Shown here piece after piece: positions 47,238 through 63,408 of a DNA stretch of 64,000 nt. The translations under genes were made by a program, and so were the position numbers. This stretch comes from Parapristionchus giblindavisi (taxonomy: Eukaryota; Nematoda; Chromadorea; Rhabditida; Diplogasteridae), in the NCBI GenBank assembly GCA_943737045.1, contig CALSFV010000662.1, positions 1 to 64,000 of the forward strand, in the 5' to 3' direction. Positions within the stretch are counted from its first letter, which is position 1. Each line of letters starts with the position of its first letter. The notes below the pieces were generated by a model. The model made no database searches and was not told the origin of the DNA. It was given only the letters and a program-made list of their open reading frames with translations.

Positions 47238-47889
47238 GCAAAAGATCGATAAGTTACGGGATATGGGAGTTAGTGAGGTAATCATTTATTTTTATCTTGC
47301 CATCTATCGCACAGCGTTTCTTCCAACACTGGGAGAGCGGTCATTGAACACTCAGCAAAGTGACAAAAAAGATATGCTAATGGTGTACTTCAAACGTATA
47401 AACGTTCTCACTTTCACGTACTTTCGTTTTGTTCGCTCTGCTGTTTTCTGTGTGACACAATGATCGCTCTTCAAACACTGTATATCGATCAACAATGAGC
47501 CTATTCCTTATTTACTCTGTATTACTAACACAAAAATACTTGCTCATCAACTCCTTTTTTTTATATTTCTTAATTTTAAGAAATAGGCGGAGCTTACAGT
47601 TAGAAATGGAGTTCTTATGATTGAATTTCATATAACTAAGAAAAAATTTATGATGGTTTGAATGTTAGAAATATATTTATTTTTATTCATATTTTTATTC
47701 CCCCCCCCCCCCCCCGAGCCCCTTCGCATAGCCTTGCAAAAAGTGAAAAATTGCGTAAAAACGATTTTTAATGCAAGATCAGCCGCAATTTCACACTTTT
47801 TTTATTGATCTTTTCAGGAACAATCGCTCTCAGTATTATCATGTTGCGGGTGGGATCTAACTAAAGCTACAGATTATCTATTCTCTTGA
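47238..47889 (+). pseudogene. UBE2K 3' fragment (UBA end only)
   Basis: The remaining part of UBE2K exon 4 (47238-47277, reading [12 protein letters not shown]) and the last exon at 47818-47889 ([10 protein letters not shown]...LFS). The catalytic UBC domain is missing, and exon 4 has lost its own splice acceptor to the breakpoint. Confidence 0.9.
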
Positions 47890-48163
47890 GTATATCATAG
47901 TATTAATTGATTAAATGGTACAATACTTGAAGTTATACAACTTTCATTCAATTCAATCATTCTCATCTTTCATCCCATACCTCTCAAATATGTAATAGAG
48001 TCGGTTATAATTTTTTAATAAACATATATGGCTTGTACTGTACACCGTTCGATAAAGAATTATTTACTTGACCCATACTGGATTCCATTCATTGAGGTTT
48101 TTATCCCTCTAAAATATTGCAATAATCAATTACCATCTGTCGTATAATTGATATTAAGTAATA

Positions 48164-48393
48164 ATGCCTTGCGACGGAAAGCCTAAAACTGAAGTGAAAG
48201 ATGGGGAGAAGAAGCTGAAGCCATGCTGTGCTTGTCCTGAAACGAAGAAGGTTAGATGAGTACTGTAATTGATATTGATTGAAAGTTGTTGAAGCCTCGT
48301 GACCAATGCATTGTTGAGAAGGGAGAAGAACATTGTGGAGATCTAATTGAAGCTCATAAGAAGTGTATGAGAGATCATGGATTCAATATCTAA
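48164..48393 (+). CDS. cox-17: COX17 copper chaperone, copy 2
   Basis: Exons 48164-48250 and 48295-48393, same coding sequence as the gene at 40838-41067, with the copper motif and both CX9C pairs intact. Upstream and downstream flanks are duplicated too, so it should be expressed like copy 1. Confidence 0.93.
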
Positions 48394-48613
48394 TCTTCAT
48401 TCATTCATTCAATAGAAATCTCCTTATCCATTACAGTATATTGCTCAAGAAGATGCTTTATCAATTGTTATCTGTTTTACTCCATAGTTACTGTTAGATG
48501 TTAATAAATAGTTGTTTATATTCCATTACCTTGGCTTTGCATATCGTTTGAATCGATAATCAATATTTGAAGATAATTGCGGTATTCCTTCATATATATT
48601 GAATAAAGTACAG

Positions 48614-49542
48614 ATGGGACATGTGCTAGATGAAGCCTTATCAGAAGCTCTTCTATTACATCAAGAAATCATTCGATATGATGCGAAACTAAAACTGAGA
48701 ATAAGAAGTCTACAGTATGTTATCATGTATTGATTAGTTAACAGATATGAATCAATTGTTTTCTAGAGAAGTAGTGAATGATGAGAATAGTTTACTACGA
48801 GAGACACGAGCATGTCGATCATTGATTGATGATATAGCATCACGAATCGATCGATTATCACTTGTACCGGCTAGAGTAAGTATCACTACTATTGATTAAT
48901 CCTATCGATTGATTGATTCAGTTAACTTCTCGTTCTGAAAAACAATCAGTTGTTAATCATGTCAATGAACATACACGTGAATTAGATAAGAGCAAAGAGG
49001 TTTGTTATTGTTTATCTCATTTTGGTGTATTATGTATCTATAGAATCAATAATTAATTGTAAATAATAACAGGATTTATCAGAAGCGACACGAAAGACTC
49101 GATCATTAATCGATAAGAAGAATAGATCAGTTTTATTTCATGATAATGATTCATTATTAAGAAGAAGGAAAAGAGAAGAAGAAGAAATGAATAGACAAGG
49201 AGAAGAAACAGGAGAACGATTATCATTACTCAAGGAGAAACTTGCTTCTAGTGAAAAACAATCTGAACAAGATTTAATCAATACTGAGAGGTATACGGTA
49301 GCTTTCACATCTACGACTTATGCTGATCAATTCCTTGTAGGACCTCTGAGACAATCAATAAAACAGGATCGGAGTATCGATCTCAAGGTGCATTTATTCA
49401 AACAAGTGGAAAGTTAATGTCAAAATGGGAAAGAAGAGAGTTAACCGATAAGATTCTTGTATTCATAGCTCTTTTATTCTATTTAGCTGCTCTTTATTAT
49501 ATTCTACACAAACGATTTCTTCATAAATTTGTCTTTTGGTGA
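48614..49542 (+). CDS. sec-20: SEC20/BNIP1 SNARE, copy 2
   Basis: Exons 48614-48714, 48767-48875, 48922-48999, 49073-49290 and 49341-49542. The only difference from copy 1 that I noticed is a 2-base deletion in the second intron (CACTACTATTG for CACTACTCTATTG), with splice sites unaffected. Confidence 0.85.
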
Positions 49543-49783
49543 TTCATTTCCTTTCTTTTCATCTACGGTTTTATCGGATTTCTGTGATACTTGTTAATTC
49601 GTAATTGTAAATAAGAGTAAATAAATATGTATTTATTTGAAAGTACAAATCGATTGATCGTTTTAATCGATATGGAATTATCTCAATGATATGAGAATGT
49701 ATTCATCTAGTTTATACTTGATATGAATAAATTGATTGATTTATTGATCTGTGAATGAAGAGATAGATATAGTATGTCTATAG

Positions 49784-52700
49784 ATGACAGCTCCACCCCT
49801 TCCTCTACTACAAGATGTTCTTAATCTTATAAGAGAAAGAAGAACTGATGAGGCTAAAAGATTAATCGATAAAGATCATTCACTTATGGAACAAAGAGAT
49901 GAAAGTGGACGGTATATTATCGATTCATTTTCATATCTGTTACAGTATCCCATTACAGTACCGTACTTCACAATGCTGCCGTGGTGGGACTCCTTCCACT
50001 GGTTGAACTAGCGATTACGGTAAGATTGATAACTGCAGTAATCTCTAATAATCATGATCGTTGTAGGAAGCAAAACAAGATATAAATGATGAAGATTCAT
50101 TGGGATGGACTCCATTGATGATTGCATCTTCAAGTGGAAAAGAAGAGATTGTTAGATATCTTCTATCATTTCATCAAGTAATCAATATTATCGCTAATAA
50201 TCAATATCTAATCAATTCATTAAGACAAATGTTTCTCATATGAATAATAATGGTCAAACTCCTCTTCATTATGCTTGTAGTAAAGGACATTCAAAGGTAT
50301 AAAAGACTAATCAATATCTATAGGGTTACTGTAGTATCTTTCAGATTGTATCAATGTTAATTGAGAATGGAGCTGATTTGAATGGACGTGATAAGTATGG
50401 AGCTACTCCATTACATAGAGCTTCATCACAAGGAAGAGATGATGTTTGTGATTACTGTATATTATATTGATTGATTATTTGTATTTAGATTGTCAAGATT
50501 CTAGTATCTTCAGCTGGAATTAAGATCGATTCTAAAGATGGAGAAGGAAAGACTCCATTGTCAGTCAGGATTACTATATCTATATGATTATGATTACTGT
50601 ACTTTGTATGATAGTACATTCCATTATATTTCAGATATCACGCATGTGAAGAGGGATGCACTCAATGTATAATCTATCTTGTAATGGCTGGAGCTGATGG
50701 AACTATCGAGGATACGGTATGTATTATTGATTGATTATCAACGACGATACGAAATCATTGATATGAAATATGGAATGTATTATATATCTGGCAAACATCA
50801 ATCTAATCGATATTGAATGATCTATCGATTTTACATTTCGGATATACAGCAATCCAATCTGTATTGATTGATCTTTTATTCATTTTATCATTCGGATATA
50901 CAGTAATCCACTCTGTATTGATTGATCTTTTATTCATTTTATCATTCGGATATACAGTAATCCAATCTGTATTGATTGATCTTCTATTCCTTCTATCATT
51001 CGGATATACAGTAATCCACTCTGTATTGATTGATCTTCTATTCCTTCTATCATTCGGATATACAGTAATCCACGCTGTATTGATTGATCTTCTATTCCTT
51101 CTATCATTCGGATATACAGCAATCCAATCTGTATTGATTGATCTTCTATTCCTTCTATCATTCGGATATACAGTAATCCACTCTGTATTGATTGATCTTC
51201 TATTCCTTCTATCATTCGGATATACAGTAATCCAATCTGTATTGATTGATCTTCTATTCCTTCTATCATTCGGATATACAGTAATCCACTCTGTATTGAT
51301 TGATCTTCTATTCCTTCTATCATTCGGATATACAGTAATCCACTCTGTATTGATTGATCTTCTATTCCTTCTATCATTCGGATATACAGTAATCCACTCT
51401 GTATTGATTGATCTTCTATTCCTTCTATCATTCGGATATACAGTAATCCACTCTGTATTGATTGATCTTCTATTCCTTCTATCATTCGGATATACAGTAA
51501 TCCACTCTGTATTGATTAATCTTCTATTCCTTCTATCATTCGGATATACAGTAATCTACTCTGTATTGACTGATCTTCTATTCCTTCTATCATTCGGATA
51601 TACAGTAATCCACTCTGTATTGATTGATCTTCTATTCCTTCTATCATTCGGATATACAGTAATCCACGCTGTATTGATTGATCTTCTATTCCTTCTATCA
51701 TTCGGATATACAGTAATCCAATCTGTATTGATTGATCTTCTATTTCTTCTATCATTCGGATATACAGTAATCCAATCTGTATTGATTGATCTTCTATTCC
51801 TTCTATTATTCGGATATACAGTAATCCAATCTGTATTGATTGATCTTCTATTCCTTCTATCATTCGGATATACAGTAATCCACTCTGTATTGATTGATCT
51901 TCTATTCCTTCTATCATTCGGATATACAGTAATCCACTCTGTATTGATTGATCTTCTATTCCTTCTATCATTCGGATATACAGTAATCCACTCTGTATTG
52001 ATTGATCTTCTATTCCTTCTATCATTCGGATATACAGTAATCCACGCTGTATTGATTGATCTTCTATTCCTTCTATCATTCGGATATACAGTAATCCAAT
52101 CTGTATTGATTGATCTTCTATTCCTTCTATCATTCGGATATACAGTAATCCAATCTGTATTGATTGATCTTCTATTCCTTCTATCATTCGGATATACAGT
52201 AATCCAATCTGTATTGATTGATCTTCTATTCCTTCTATCATTCGGATATACAGTAATCCAATCTGTATTGATTGATCTTCTATTCCTTCTATCATTCGGA
52301 TATACAGTAATCCAATCTGTATTGATTGATCTTCTATTCCTTCTATCATTCGGATATACAGTAATCCAATCTGTATTGATTGATCTTCTATTCCTTCTGA
52401 TTACTCTTCTATTCACTCAACTCACTTTCATTCAATATACACACAGACTGATCACATTACGGGGTCACCTACTCATATTGTTTGATCTATTTATCTCTAC
52501 CTCTCCCTCTCCCTCTCCCTCTCCCTCTCCCTCTCCCTCTCCCTCTCCCTCTCCCTCTCTCTCCCTCATAGTACCTCTCCCTCTCCCTTATATCCACAAG
52601 TAGAACCTTTATTGTGTGTGTCCGTATAATGTTAGTTGTGGTCCGGAAGTCATGTTAGAAGGATGGAATGAAGTGCATTGACTCAATCCATTTGCATTGC

Positions 52701-53317
52701 CAATGAAGGAATTGAAGAAGGAGAGGGAGAGGGAGAGGGAGAGGGAGAGGGAGAAGGAGAGGGAGAGGGAGTGGGAGAGGGAGATTGAGAGGAAGGAGAC
52801 AGTTGAAGAGGAGATCAAAGAAAGAATGAAGAAGAAGATGGACAAGTGTTGAATGAAGTGAAGTCTACTATCATGGAGATGATGTAGTTGAGTAAAAGGA
52901 AGATGAAGAAGAATAACAAGACTAATCAAGGAAGGAAGACAAAATATATGTATTATGGATGATTAAATGGAGAGAGACCTTTTCCAAATACCGTAATCTA
53001 ATCAACACCCACAAATTATTTATTGTCTTTATGGCGCGAATTATAAAATTTTTATAGCTTTTACTGGATTTTATTGTTTTACCTATGGCATTCGAAAAAT
53101 GAACGATTTAAATGAAAAGTCGATGAGAAAAATGAAAAAATCATTAAATTGTGTGCGTAAAAAATACTTTTGTATTGATGATCTCAAATGTGGTTGTGAG
53201 TGTGAAAAGATTATTTGATTTTAGGAAGGAAAGTCTCCATGCGATGTAGTGAAGAATGAAGAAACTGGAAGAGTTTTGATTGAAACGAGAAAGAAATATA
53301 AAGAAATGATTAATTAA
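49784..53317 (+). CDS. PSMD10/gankyrin-like ankyrin-repeat protein, copy 2
   Basis: Exons 49784-49911, 49959-50019, 50067-50177, 50225-50296, 50345-50443, 50489-50559, 50635-50716 and 53225-53317. The coding sequence is the same as copy 1. The last intron is one minisatellite unit shorter. Confidence 0.78.
50829..52400. repeat. 54-bp intronic minisatellite, about 29 units (copy 2)
   Basis: Same order of unit variants as copy 1 except for the loss (or failure to gain) of one unit from the run of AATCTG-type units at the right end. One unit of copy 1 (CTTCTGTTCC at about 43927) is CTTCTATTCC here. Confidence 0.93.
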
Positions 53318-53618
53318 TTAATTATATCCATAATATTGTAATCTATTGTATTCAATGTCATTTATTTTAATATATATTTATAAATGATGAGATAATTAAT
53401 AGTTTTGTGTTTGATAGAATATACGAATGGATGTGATTTGACCGGAATGGTATATGAATAGAGATAGAAGAAAGAGGAAGGGAGGTCCTTCTAAAGGGGG
53501 AGGAGTCTATGATGAGACAGAAGAAGAAGAAGAAGAAGAAGAAGTCAACCTTCTCTTTCTATTCATTCTTCTATCCAATCCATCAACCATCTCAATGTAT
53601 TTACATCCATAATCAATT

Positions 53619-56600
53619 ATGATTATTGTATACATTATCATCTTTTCCTTCTTTATTCCTTCAGGTACCGTAATCTATTCATTTATTATTACGTTACTGT
53701 ATCTATATGTAAAGATGGATAGATATGGAATACGTGCGAATTAGAAAGATCTAAAATGATTTTATATCACTTGAATATATTCTTTTTGTTCTATTTTCTC
53801 ATCTCTTCTAAACCACTTAAGTCTTCTTTTGTTCTTCTTCTTACTCTTGACATAATCTCCATATATTCTAATAAGTGGGTACGATATATTCTATTCTATC
53901 CTACATATGACGCTTATTCTATTCATTCTCATGACCAATTTGACCCTTTAATTGATCATTACTTCATCTTGTATTGTATATGATAGAAAGAGGAAGAGGA
54001 TATGGAGATATAGATAGAGATAGATAAGGTGGAAGAATATATGAATAATAGTAGATAGAAGAGTCACTCAACCGAAGATTGACGGAGACCTCACTCCATT
54101 TAAGACATCTTAGAAGTTGAGATAAAGAGGAAGGAGAGGGAGAGGGAGAGGGAGAGGGAGAGGAAGAGATTCATCATTCTCGTCTCATGGATTCAATTCA
54201 CAAGGGATCTCTTATCTCTTACTTCTTTTAGGTATAACTTCTTCATCATTAAGTGATGAAGAATTGGAATGTATCAAACAAGAACGAGCTCCTATTGAAC
54301 ATCTTCATAAAAGAGTACGATAGAATAGATCTATGATTATCGATTGATCGATTATTGATTGATTGATTATTTATTGATTATAGATCCATACATCAACAGC
54401 AGGTCATCCAGCATATCTTCATTGTATCATACCCAATGGAACTAATCATTTAGTAAGTCATTCTCTATCCCTCTCCTCTTCTTCCTCCTCTTCTTCTTCT
54501 TCTTTTACTATCTAAATAGGATAGTCTTCGACGTTTTTTCCTTCTTTTTCACTTTTGCCGTCAATTGAATCTACACCCATCCTAGTCAGTCTCCTTTCAC
54601 TACAACAACATCACTCACTTACTTACTTACTATCTACTTTCTCCCTCTTTCCGTCTCCCTCTCCTTCTCTCCCTCTCTAATTCTTCCTCTCCCTCTCCTT
54701 CTGATTTGTTCATTCTCTCTGATTCTTCATGAGTATTTGTTTTGAGTGATAATCTCTTCTCTCTCCATTCATTTCATTCTTCATATGAAATAGAGATAGA
54801 AGAGGGGAATATATTTCATCTCCATAAATATAGATACTTCCTTCCTCTTTCTTCTTCTTCTTTCATTCTACCTTTAGTAACCATTCAAATCCATAAATCT
54901 AAGTGAATGAGAGAAGGAGTTATATCATTTCGAATGAAAGTCATGGAGAAAGGGAGAGGGAGAGATCAAGAGGGAGAGAGGGTAATATAATTATAAGCAG
55001 GTGGTAGTAATATGTATTATGAGAGTGAAGTGGATGATCATCTTTAGTCTAATCTATCTCTTCACACTTTCATTCTATCTTCACTTTTTTATCCTTTATA
55101 TTTGAATCTTTCAATGTTCATCTTAATGTTCAAATGTATATTCTCTTCAAGAAATTGTATAAAGAAAGGGGAAAAAATAGAGAAAAGTCATAGTTTCATA
55201 CACTTTTCATTGTTTTTTTAAGACTACAAATGATTGTGAATATAAATATGGAGTATGGGAGTGTTTATTAAATATCTTCCCTATCTACAGTATGTCTTGT
55301 AGGTAGCATGGACTCGTCATAAAGACAGTGCTCTATTGACAGCTGGAACATTCACTTTCTCATCTGATCCACGATTCCAAATATCTAAGAAGAGTCCTAT
55401 TGAATGGACATTGATTATAAGGTATGGAGAGGGAAAGGGAGAGGGAGAGGAAGAGGGAGAGGGAGAGGGAGGGGAGAGGGAGAGGGAGAGGGAGGGGAGA
55501 GGGAGGGGAGAGGGAGGGGAGAGGGACAGGGAAGGGGGAAAAGGAGAGGGAGGGGGTTACAAGGAGGTATAAGAAGGAAGGAGTTGAAGAGGAGGAGACA
55601 GAATGTAATAGACCTTCACTTATTCAATTTATTTGATAGTCTCATGGGTATTTCATCCATTCAAACCTATCTTCTATATCAATAAACGAACATGAACTAC
55701 TAGATGTAGATCTAGTGATTGGATCAATAGATTCACATAGTACTGTATCATCCAATATATTGATTATTTCAGAACAACGAATGTATTAGATTCAGGATGT
55801 TATTTGTGTGAAGTGAATACATTACCATCAACTATAGTCTATCCAATATATCTTCATGTAAATGAAGTAACTCTATCTACTTCTATTATTAGTTAGTTTA
55901 TTCATTCAATTCAATTATATTAATCATATAAATGAAGGATCTGAAGAAGGAAAACTAATGGCTAATGTTGATGGTGAAGAAGTTGTATTGAATTGTACTC
56001 TCAGGTATCTTTCATATCAGTATTTCATCCATCTAAATTTATCTTTGATTTTTGATCTATCTAAACTGATCTTTGATTTATCTATTTCTATCTTTGATCG
56101 TTAAGTTAATATTTTCACTTGGTTACTGAATTGATCTTTGATCTTTAAGTGTGGACAAGGAATCATCAGGAAAGCGTATAATATGGATGAGAAATGGAGA
56201 GGAATTAGATGTTAATGATACGCATAGTAAGTGGATTCCCTCTTGAACATTTCAAAGAGACCGAATCTGATGAGGGGAATGGAGTGGAGAGGGGACAAAG
56301 GGGGGGCATAATAGGAGTATGGAGGGGATATATAAGAACCGTTTAGAAGTCTTTCGTCATTTTTGTAAAAACCCTTATTTTAGTCATTTACTCTCTTACT
56401 CTCACTGTCATGAGTAAACGGTATCGGGTTGGAAAATTCAGAAAATACAATTTGTGTAGGATTGGTGAATTTGTTGAAAATAATGGTTGTAATATGATAT
56501 GGATGAAGTCATTAAATGAATGAAAACATCTCTTATGGATTAAGTGTTTCATACATCTCTATGACCTATTCTACTCTCTCTCTATCTCCCTCTAGATTCT

Positions 56601-57213
56601 CCCTCTCCCTGATCCCTTCTCTACTCTCCCCCTCCCTCTCCTTCGTCAAATGAATCTCGTCATAAAGAATTTCTTATTCGTATTCCGTATAGACATTAAA
56701 AGTCCTTCGTTCTCATTGGTTCGATAGTCCATTTAAAGTCCTTTCATCCTATAGAGAAAAGAGAAAGAGAAAGGACAGAAAGAAAGATGAAATCAAAGTT
56801 GATTCTACTACGTTATATGACTCAATCTACATGTATATTCGAGTATTAGCATAATTGGTAGGAAGAGGAGAAGGAGAGGGGGGGGGGGGGGGGAGATAGA
56901 GGAATTGAAGGGCAAAGAGTACAATCAAATGTGATTCAATTACAGAATATATTCATAAATGGAAGAGATCGAATGATTATGTAATCGATACATTGAGAAT
57001 AAGATATGCTAATAATGTGAATGATAGTGGACATTATTCATGTGCTATGGATAATGGTAAACAGAATGCATCACAGATTATATCATTGAATATGGGTAAG
57101 TCATCTATATATCAATCAATATTATTCATTATATTTCAGCTAAACTCAAAGCCAATTCATCAATAATGAATTCATCCATTATTCTAATATATGTATTCAT
57201 TTTATTGATCTAG
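53619..57213 (+). CDS. zig-8: ZIG-8/DPR-like two-Ig cell-surface protein
   Basis: Exons 53619-53664, 54232-54314, 54384-54452, 55303-55421, from 55773, about 55938-56004, 56150-56226, 56946-57095 and 57140-57213 (TAG). Signal peptide MIIVYIIIFSFFIPS. Ig1 has AYLHCIIPNGTNHL, VAWTRHKDSALLTAGTF, DPRFQISKKSPIEWTLIIR and LDSGCYLCEVNTLPS, the DPR/ZIG-8 pattern. Ig2 has EEVVLNCTL, RIIWMRNGEEL and VNDSGHYSCAMDNG. The C-terminus is hydrophobic (SSIILIYVFILLI), suggesting a GPI-anchor signal. DPR-type proteins mediate neuronal recognition. The joint between the exons at 55773 and 55938 could not be made in frame with standard sites, so one border is uncertain. Confidence 0.78.
54507..55302. other. zig-8 intron 3, unique part
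   Basis: Pyrimidine-rich (CTCCCT, CTTCTT) sequence that continues after the duplication ends. No coding content seen. Confidence 0.6.
55428..55560. repeat. (GAGGGA)n purine array
   Basis: About 130 bp of GAGGGA/GGGGA repeats in the zig-8 intron after the exon at 55303-55421. A pure G tract of 17-18 bases also occurs at about 56879-56895 in a later intron. Glu/Gly/Arg-rich frames there are artefacts. Confidence 0.9.
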
Positions 57214-57830
57214 ATATCATAGTCATTATCATTCAATCAATCAATCACTCAATCAATCAATACATGTATTCATTCACTTTAATTCATTCATTTCTTTCTC
57301 TTTGATTCATAACATCAAATGCTCATTCCATTCATTCATAATTTATCTTAGCATTGATCTCAAATATATTATTGCCAAGCTAGGTCAAATTATCATTTAC
57401 AAAGTACAAAAGTATAAAATTGTACAAGAGAGCGTATAAATCGATCGTATCTCAATAACCTATATGGTATTATATCATGCAAGAGGGATTTAATAATACA
57501 AACAACTTATTGATTGAATTCAGAATGACAAACATCTTGTATAATTGGTACATCAACTAAAAACGAGACAAAAGTGTATCCATTAGTACAAAATATTTAA
57601 TATTCTTAAATGATTCATTTGATTTAAAGAGAAAAGGATTAATCCATCTTATATGATATAGAGAAATGTTATAGAGATAAGCAAAGATGAATAAATAATG
57701 GAAATGGAACCGTTTGAGGTGAATTTTGGATGGGATGAATGAAAGCAAATGAAGAGAAGAGGAATTATGAATGGATGAATACACAATTAATATAATAATT
57801 ATGAAAATGTGAAAGATATCAACATACAAT
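57214..57830. other. Convergent 3' region of zig-8 and rab-35
   Basis: AT-rich, no coding exon recognised. It must hold the 3' UTRs of the two convergent genes. Confidence 0.5.
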
Positions 57831-59932
<2,102 letters not shown>

Positions 59933-62392
59933 TCCTTCAAACGTGTAAAATAAACAAACGAGATAAATCGTTCAAAGACAATAACGAAATTTTGATAGGT
60001 AGAAAATAGGGTTATATTCATAGATGACAACATAAGCGCACATGATTGAGTGCCAAATCGAAAAGTAAGGAAATAGCACTAATAATGAATACAAAAAATA
60101 TTTAATTAAAACCGTACGCGTACGGCCGTACACGGCCTCCCAAAAGTTGGACTGGAAAATGGGCAGAATCGTCAAACTTTTTTCTACAGTAGATAAGGAA
60201 TGGCGCGAAAAGGTGTTTGAATTGCCTGCCGTACATTGCCCGTGTCGTGGTACAGTATACCTTGATTTTCGTGGTAGAATTTACCGGCCTACTTTTGTAG
60301 GTTTAAACATCAGGCATTTCCCTGATATTCAGGTAACATCAGGGCCTCCGTTGTAAGAGTCTTAATTCTTTCCTGTTATAACATGTTTTGATCTTGGATT
60401 ACAATTTCTGTTTTGCTCTCGAATATTGTGTTGTTTTTGCATATTTTACTTGTTTATCGTTTCATGACATTTAATTTTGCACTTTTAAAACTACTATTTA
60501 TCAGTTACGGCCTGCTGCGTGTACTTTTCTCTGTATTAATTGACTCGACCATTTCAGAACGTCAAATTATGACTACCGGTGGATCTACCTATGCTTATTT
60601 GAATCCATTGTAGTATAATATAAATGAATCGATTCAAATGAATGAAACTCCATATCGTTTATCGTTTGTATTCGACGGAGAGAAAGCAATGAATGAAGTT
60701 AGTTATATTTATTTGAACATGTGATATTCGATTTATCGATTGGTATATAGATAGCTACGTTTGATGAGCTTCATGTATAAAGGATGGTGAAGGACTGAAG
60801 AATATTGATCGAACTGAAGGATCGACGAAATCTTATGATGGGTACGCCGTTTATTGATTGTTTTTCGATTTTTTAAATATCTTGTAATTTATCATTTAAT
60901 AACCTTCCCATAGCTCCCTTCTCTTTCATAATATCTTCTAATTCCAGAGCCTTCTTCTCCTATTCAATTATCGATTGTTCATCTACATTCATCGTGTGCT
61001 TCTCTTCCACTATCGATTACACGTCTTTGGGGACTTAAGAAATGATAGCCGATGGCTTGGTGGATTAACATAGGACTCCGTCTTCATCGTCAACAGGATC
61101 ATTGTTTCTCGGAGCCTTATCAGTAAGTAGTTTAATAACTAAGTCTCCATTATGTTTTCACGTCTTACTAGAAGAAATGACTGATTTCATTTTTTTCTAC
61201 CTTCCCTTCATTCTCATCTGTAATATCTGTAATATAGTAATTTTAAGTTTCTTTGCTTTCAGGTTCAACGCTTCTAATCTGAATGGCAAATTTGATGGAC
61301 ACACTTGTTAACTTTATTGATTATCGTTCTGGCATTTGCCTAATCATTCACGAAAATGCACCCTGGATAGAGTCAGATACTACGTTTCAGGTGGCTCTTT
61401 GTCGCCTGATCTCTGTTCCTTACTCATTCACTCTCCATGGTCAGCAAGAACCATGTCTTTATCATATGACCTAATCCTGATGTTTTATTTGTACTTTGCG
61501 GAATGTAAATTGTTTTGTAATGTATGTCTAACGTTACCACATTATAAAGATTTCAAGGATAAATATCATGATATCTCGTCAAGTGTTAAAAAAATGTAAA
61601 CAAGCATCATCAAAGAAACCAGTGAGAGAATGTACAAAAGAAACTGCGATGTAAGAATTTATTTAACATATTTTAAGTTTGTTCCTTCTGATTTCATGAG
61701 CATCTAGCATCGGAAAATATATGTAAAACATGTAAAAACCCAAAAAAAATGTAAAATATCATTAAAACACTAAAAATTAAAAAGAATTTTGAAATTCGCG
61801 CTACATTGCCTGAACCATATCCCGGCTTCAGGACTTTCCGGCTGCCCATCGCTTAGTGCATTTCCAATCCAGATTTTTGGCTTGTCTGGGAGGCCGTGAA
61901 CCGTTCGAGTCATGAGCGATGGGCGGAGCTTGCAATACGTGCATGAGATAAGCGCGCACGCAAAAGACTCGGCGAACGCCGGTTCCAGGATTACCGGCTC
62001 TGTCCATAATCCGCCCCGTGGTGTCTTATTCACATCGTTCTGGTGCTCACATTCGAGGTTTCCCAATTCATATAATTGAATATTTTTCATGCAATAGTTC
62101 ATATTACATGGATTTTTAATGGAGGTATGTAGTACTTAGCTCATGCTAACAGAACAGAAAAAATACGAAGCAATCATTAAACATTGACAATTTGACAAGC
62201 GATTAGTAAAAGACAGAAAGTGTATCAGGCTCTATGATTCGATCAGATCTGTTTTTGTTTACTTTTTCTTAGCTCTTAAAGTTGTCACTGTTCTATAGAT
62301 TTCTCATGGAAGGTAACGATGAAGTTCACTCTCAACTGAAGTGAAGAAGGGATTAACTGAGATTTGAAAAGACTGGTTGAATACAAGTAAAG
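59933..62392. other. Region without a recognised gene
   Basis: A palindromic CCGTACGCGTACGG word lies at about 60111-60124, and a GC-richer patch at 61795-62040 looks like transposon debris. Short open stretches with splice-like borders occur (for example 60602-60700, reading RLSFVFDGEKAMNE), but they could not be linked into a recognisable protein. Confidence 0.35.
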
Positions 62393-63364
62393 ATGAAGGA
62401 GTACGATGACTTCGTCTTCAAGAACTTACAGAGTATGGCTGTATGCTTGTCAAGGGTTAGTGTTTGCGTTATGATTAGGATGGAATTGTTTATTTGTAGC
62501 TGGAAACAGTACGTGCATATGAAGTAGAGAGACGATTATTGGGTGAATTAGCTAATGGAGTACATCAACTACCTCTAAATCATAATATTAGATGTTCTCT
62601 CATTGCAACTAGCTTCTATCTCCTATACTGTAAACCTGAAATGGTATGTGGGACACATGGAAAGCCTTGATTTTAATCAGAGTTATGTCTAGATTACGGC
62701 TGATATAGTGAATGTTCTCGTAAAGAATTTGTCTACTCTTTCTCAAATGAAATGGGTCGATGATTCGATTGGATGCAAACAAGATAGTTAGATATATCTT
62801 TCATTCATGAACATACAATAAATGAATATAATTAAGAGGTTACAATACAAGAATCATTCGCTTTTCATTTCAATACATGTCTGTCTGAGATCGCATCAAG
62901 ACTTCAGACATTGGGAAAGAATGAATTGAGAGATGTTATTGTCAGTGCACAGGTAATTAATATTATGAAGTTTATCAATTATTCTTTATTATTTAGATTG
63001 ATTGCCTAGCTTGCGCTGTATCATCAATTATTGAAGCTTTGAATAATGAAGAAAAGCATCATGAACTATCATCTAAAGGTACGGTAGCTAAATTGATCTT
63101 TGATCTATGATATGATATTTGAGTGTATATGATGAAGATGATATCATTTATTCTTGGATTGATTCGTTCATTTGGACGATCAAATGAAGAAGGAGAAAAA
63201 CCATTGATTGCCCATGTTTTTCCATTGAAATTTGAACAGTTTTCATCAAATGAAGAGGCAAAAAAGAGTTCTCTTCGATTGAGTACTGATATTGATGTTA
63301 TGTTATCATCTGAAGGAATTGATACACAAATGAAGAATGATTCAAGAGATCCTTTAAGGTATTC

Positions 63365-63408
<44 letters not shown>

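Larger units (their letters stand above)
47237..54506. repeat. Tandem segmental duplication, copy 2
   Basis: Nearly identical to 39912-47236. Differences seen: C-tract 16 versus 12 bases (near 47700), a 2-base loss in the intron near 48888, one minisatellite unit fewer (54 bp), and single-base changes inside the minisatellite. Coding exons look identical. Confidence 0.97.

Noticed and set aside
55336..55685. Glu/Gly/Arg-rich open frames
   Set aside because: They arise from the GAGGGA array in a zig-8 intron; only the first part (55303-55421) is a genuine exon.
60147..60613. Short plus-strand frames (MDWKMGRIVKLF..., MLSNIVLFLHILL...)
   Set aside because: No recognisable domain, no linked exons and no clear gene context; possibly transposon debris.
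61770..62102. Minus-strand frame of 110 codons in a GC-richer patch
   Set aside because: No family resemblance; the patch looks like repeat-derived sequence.
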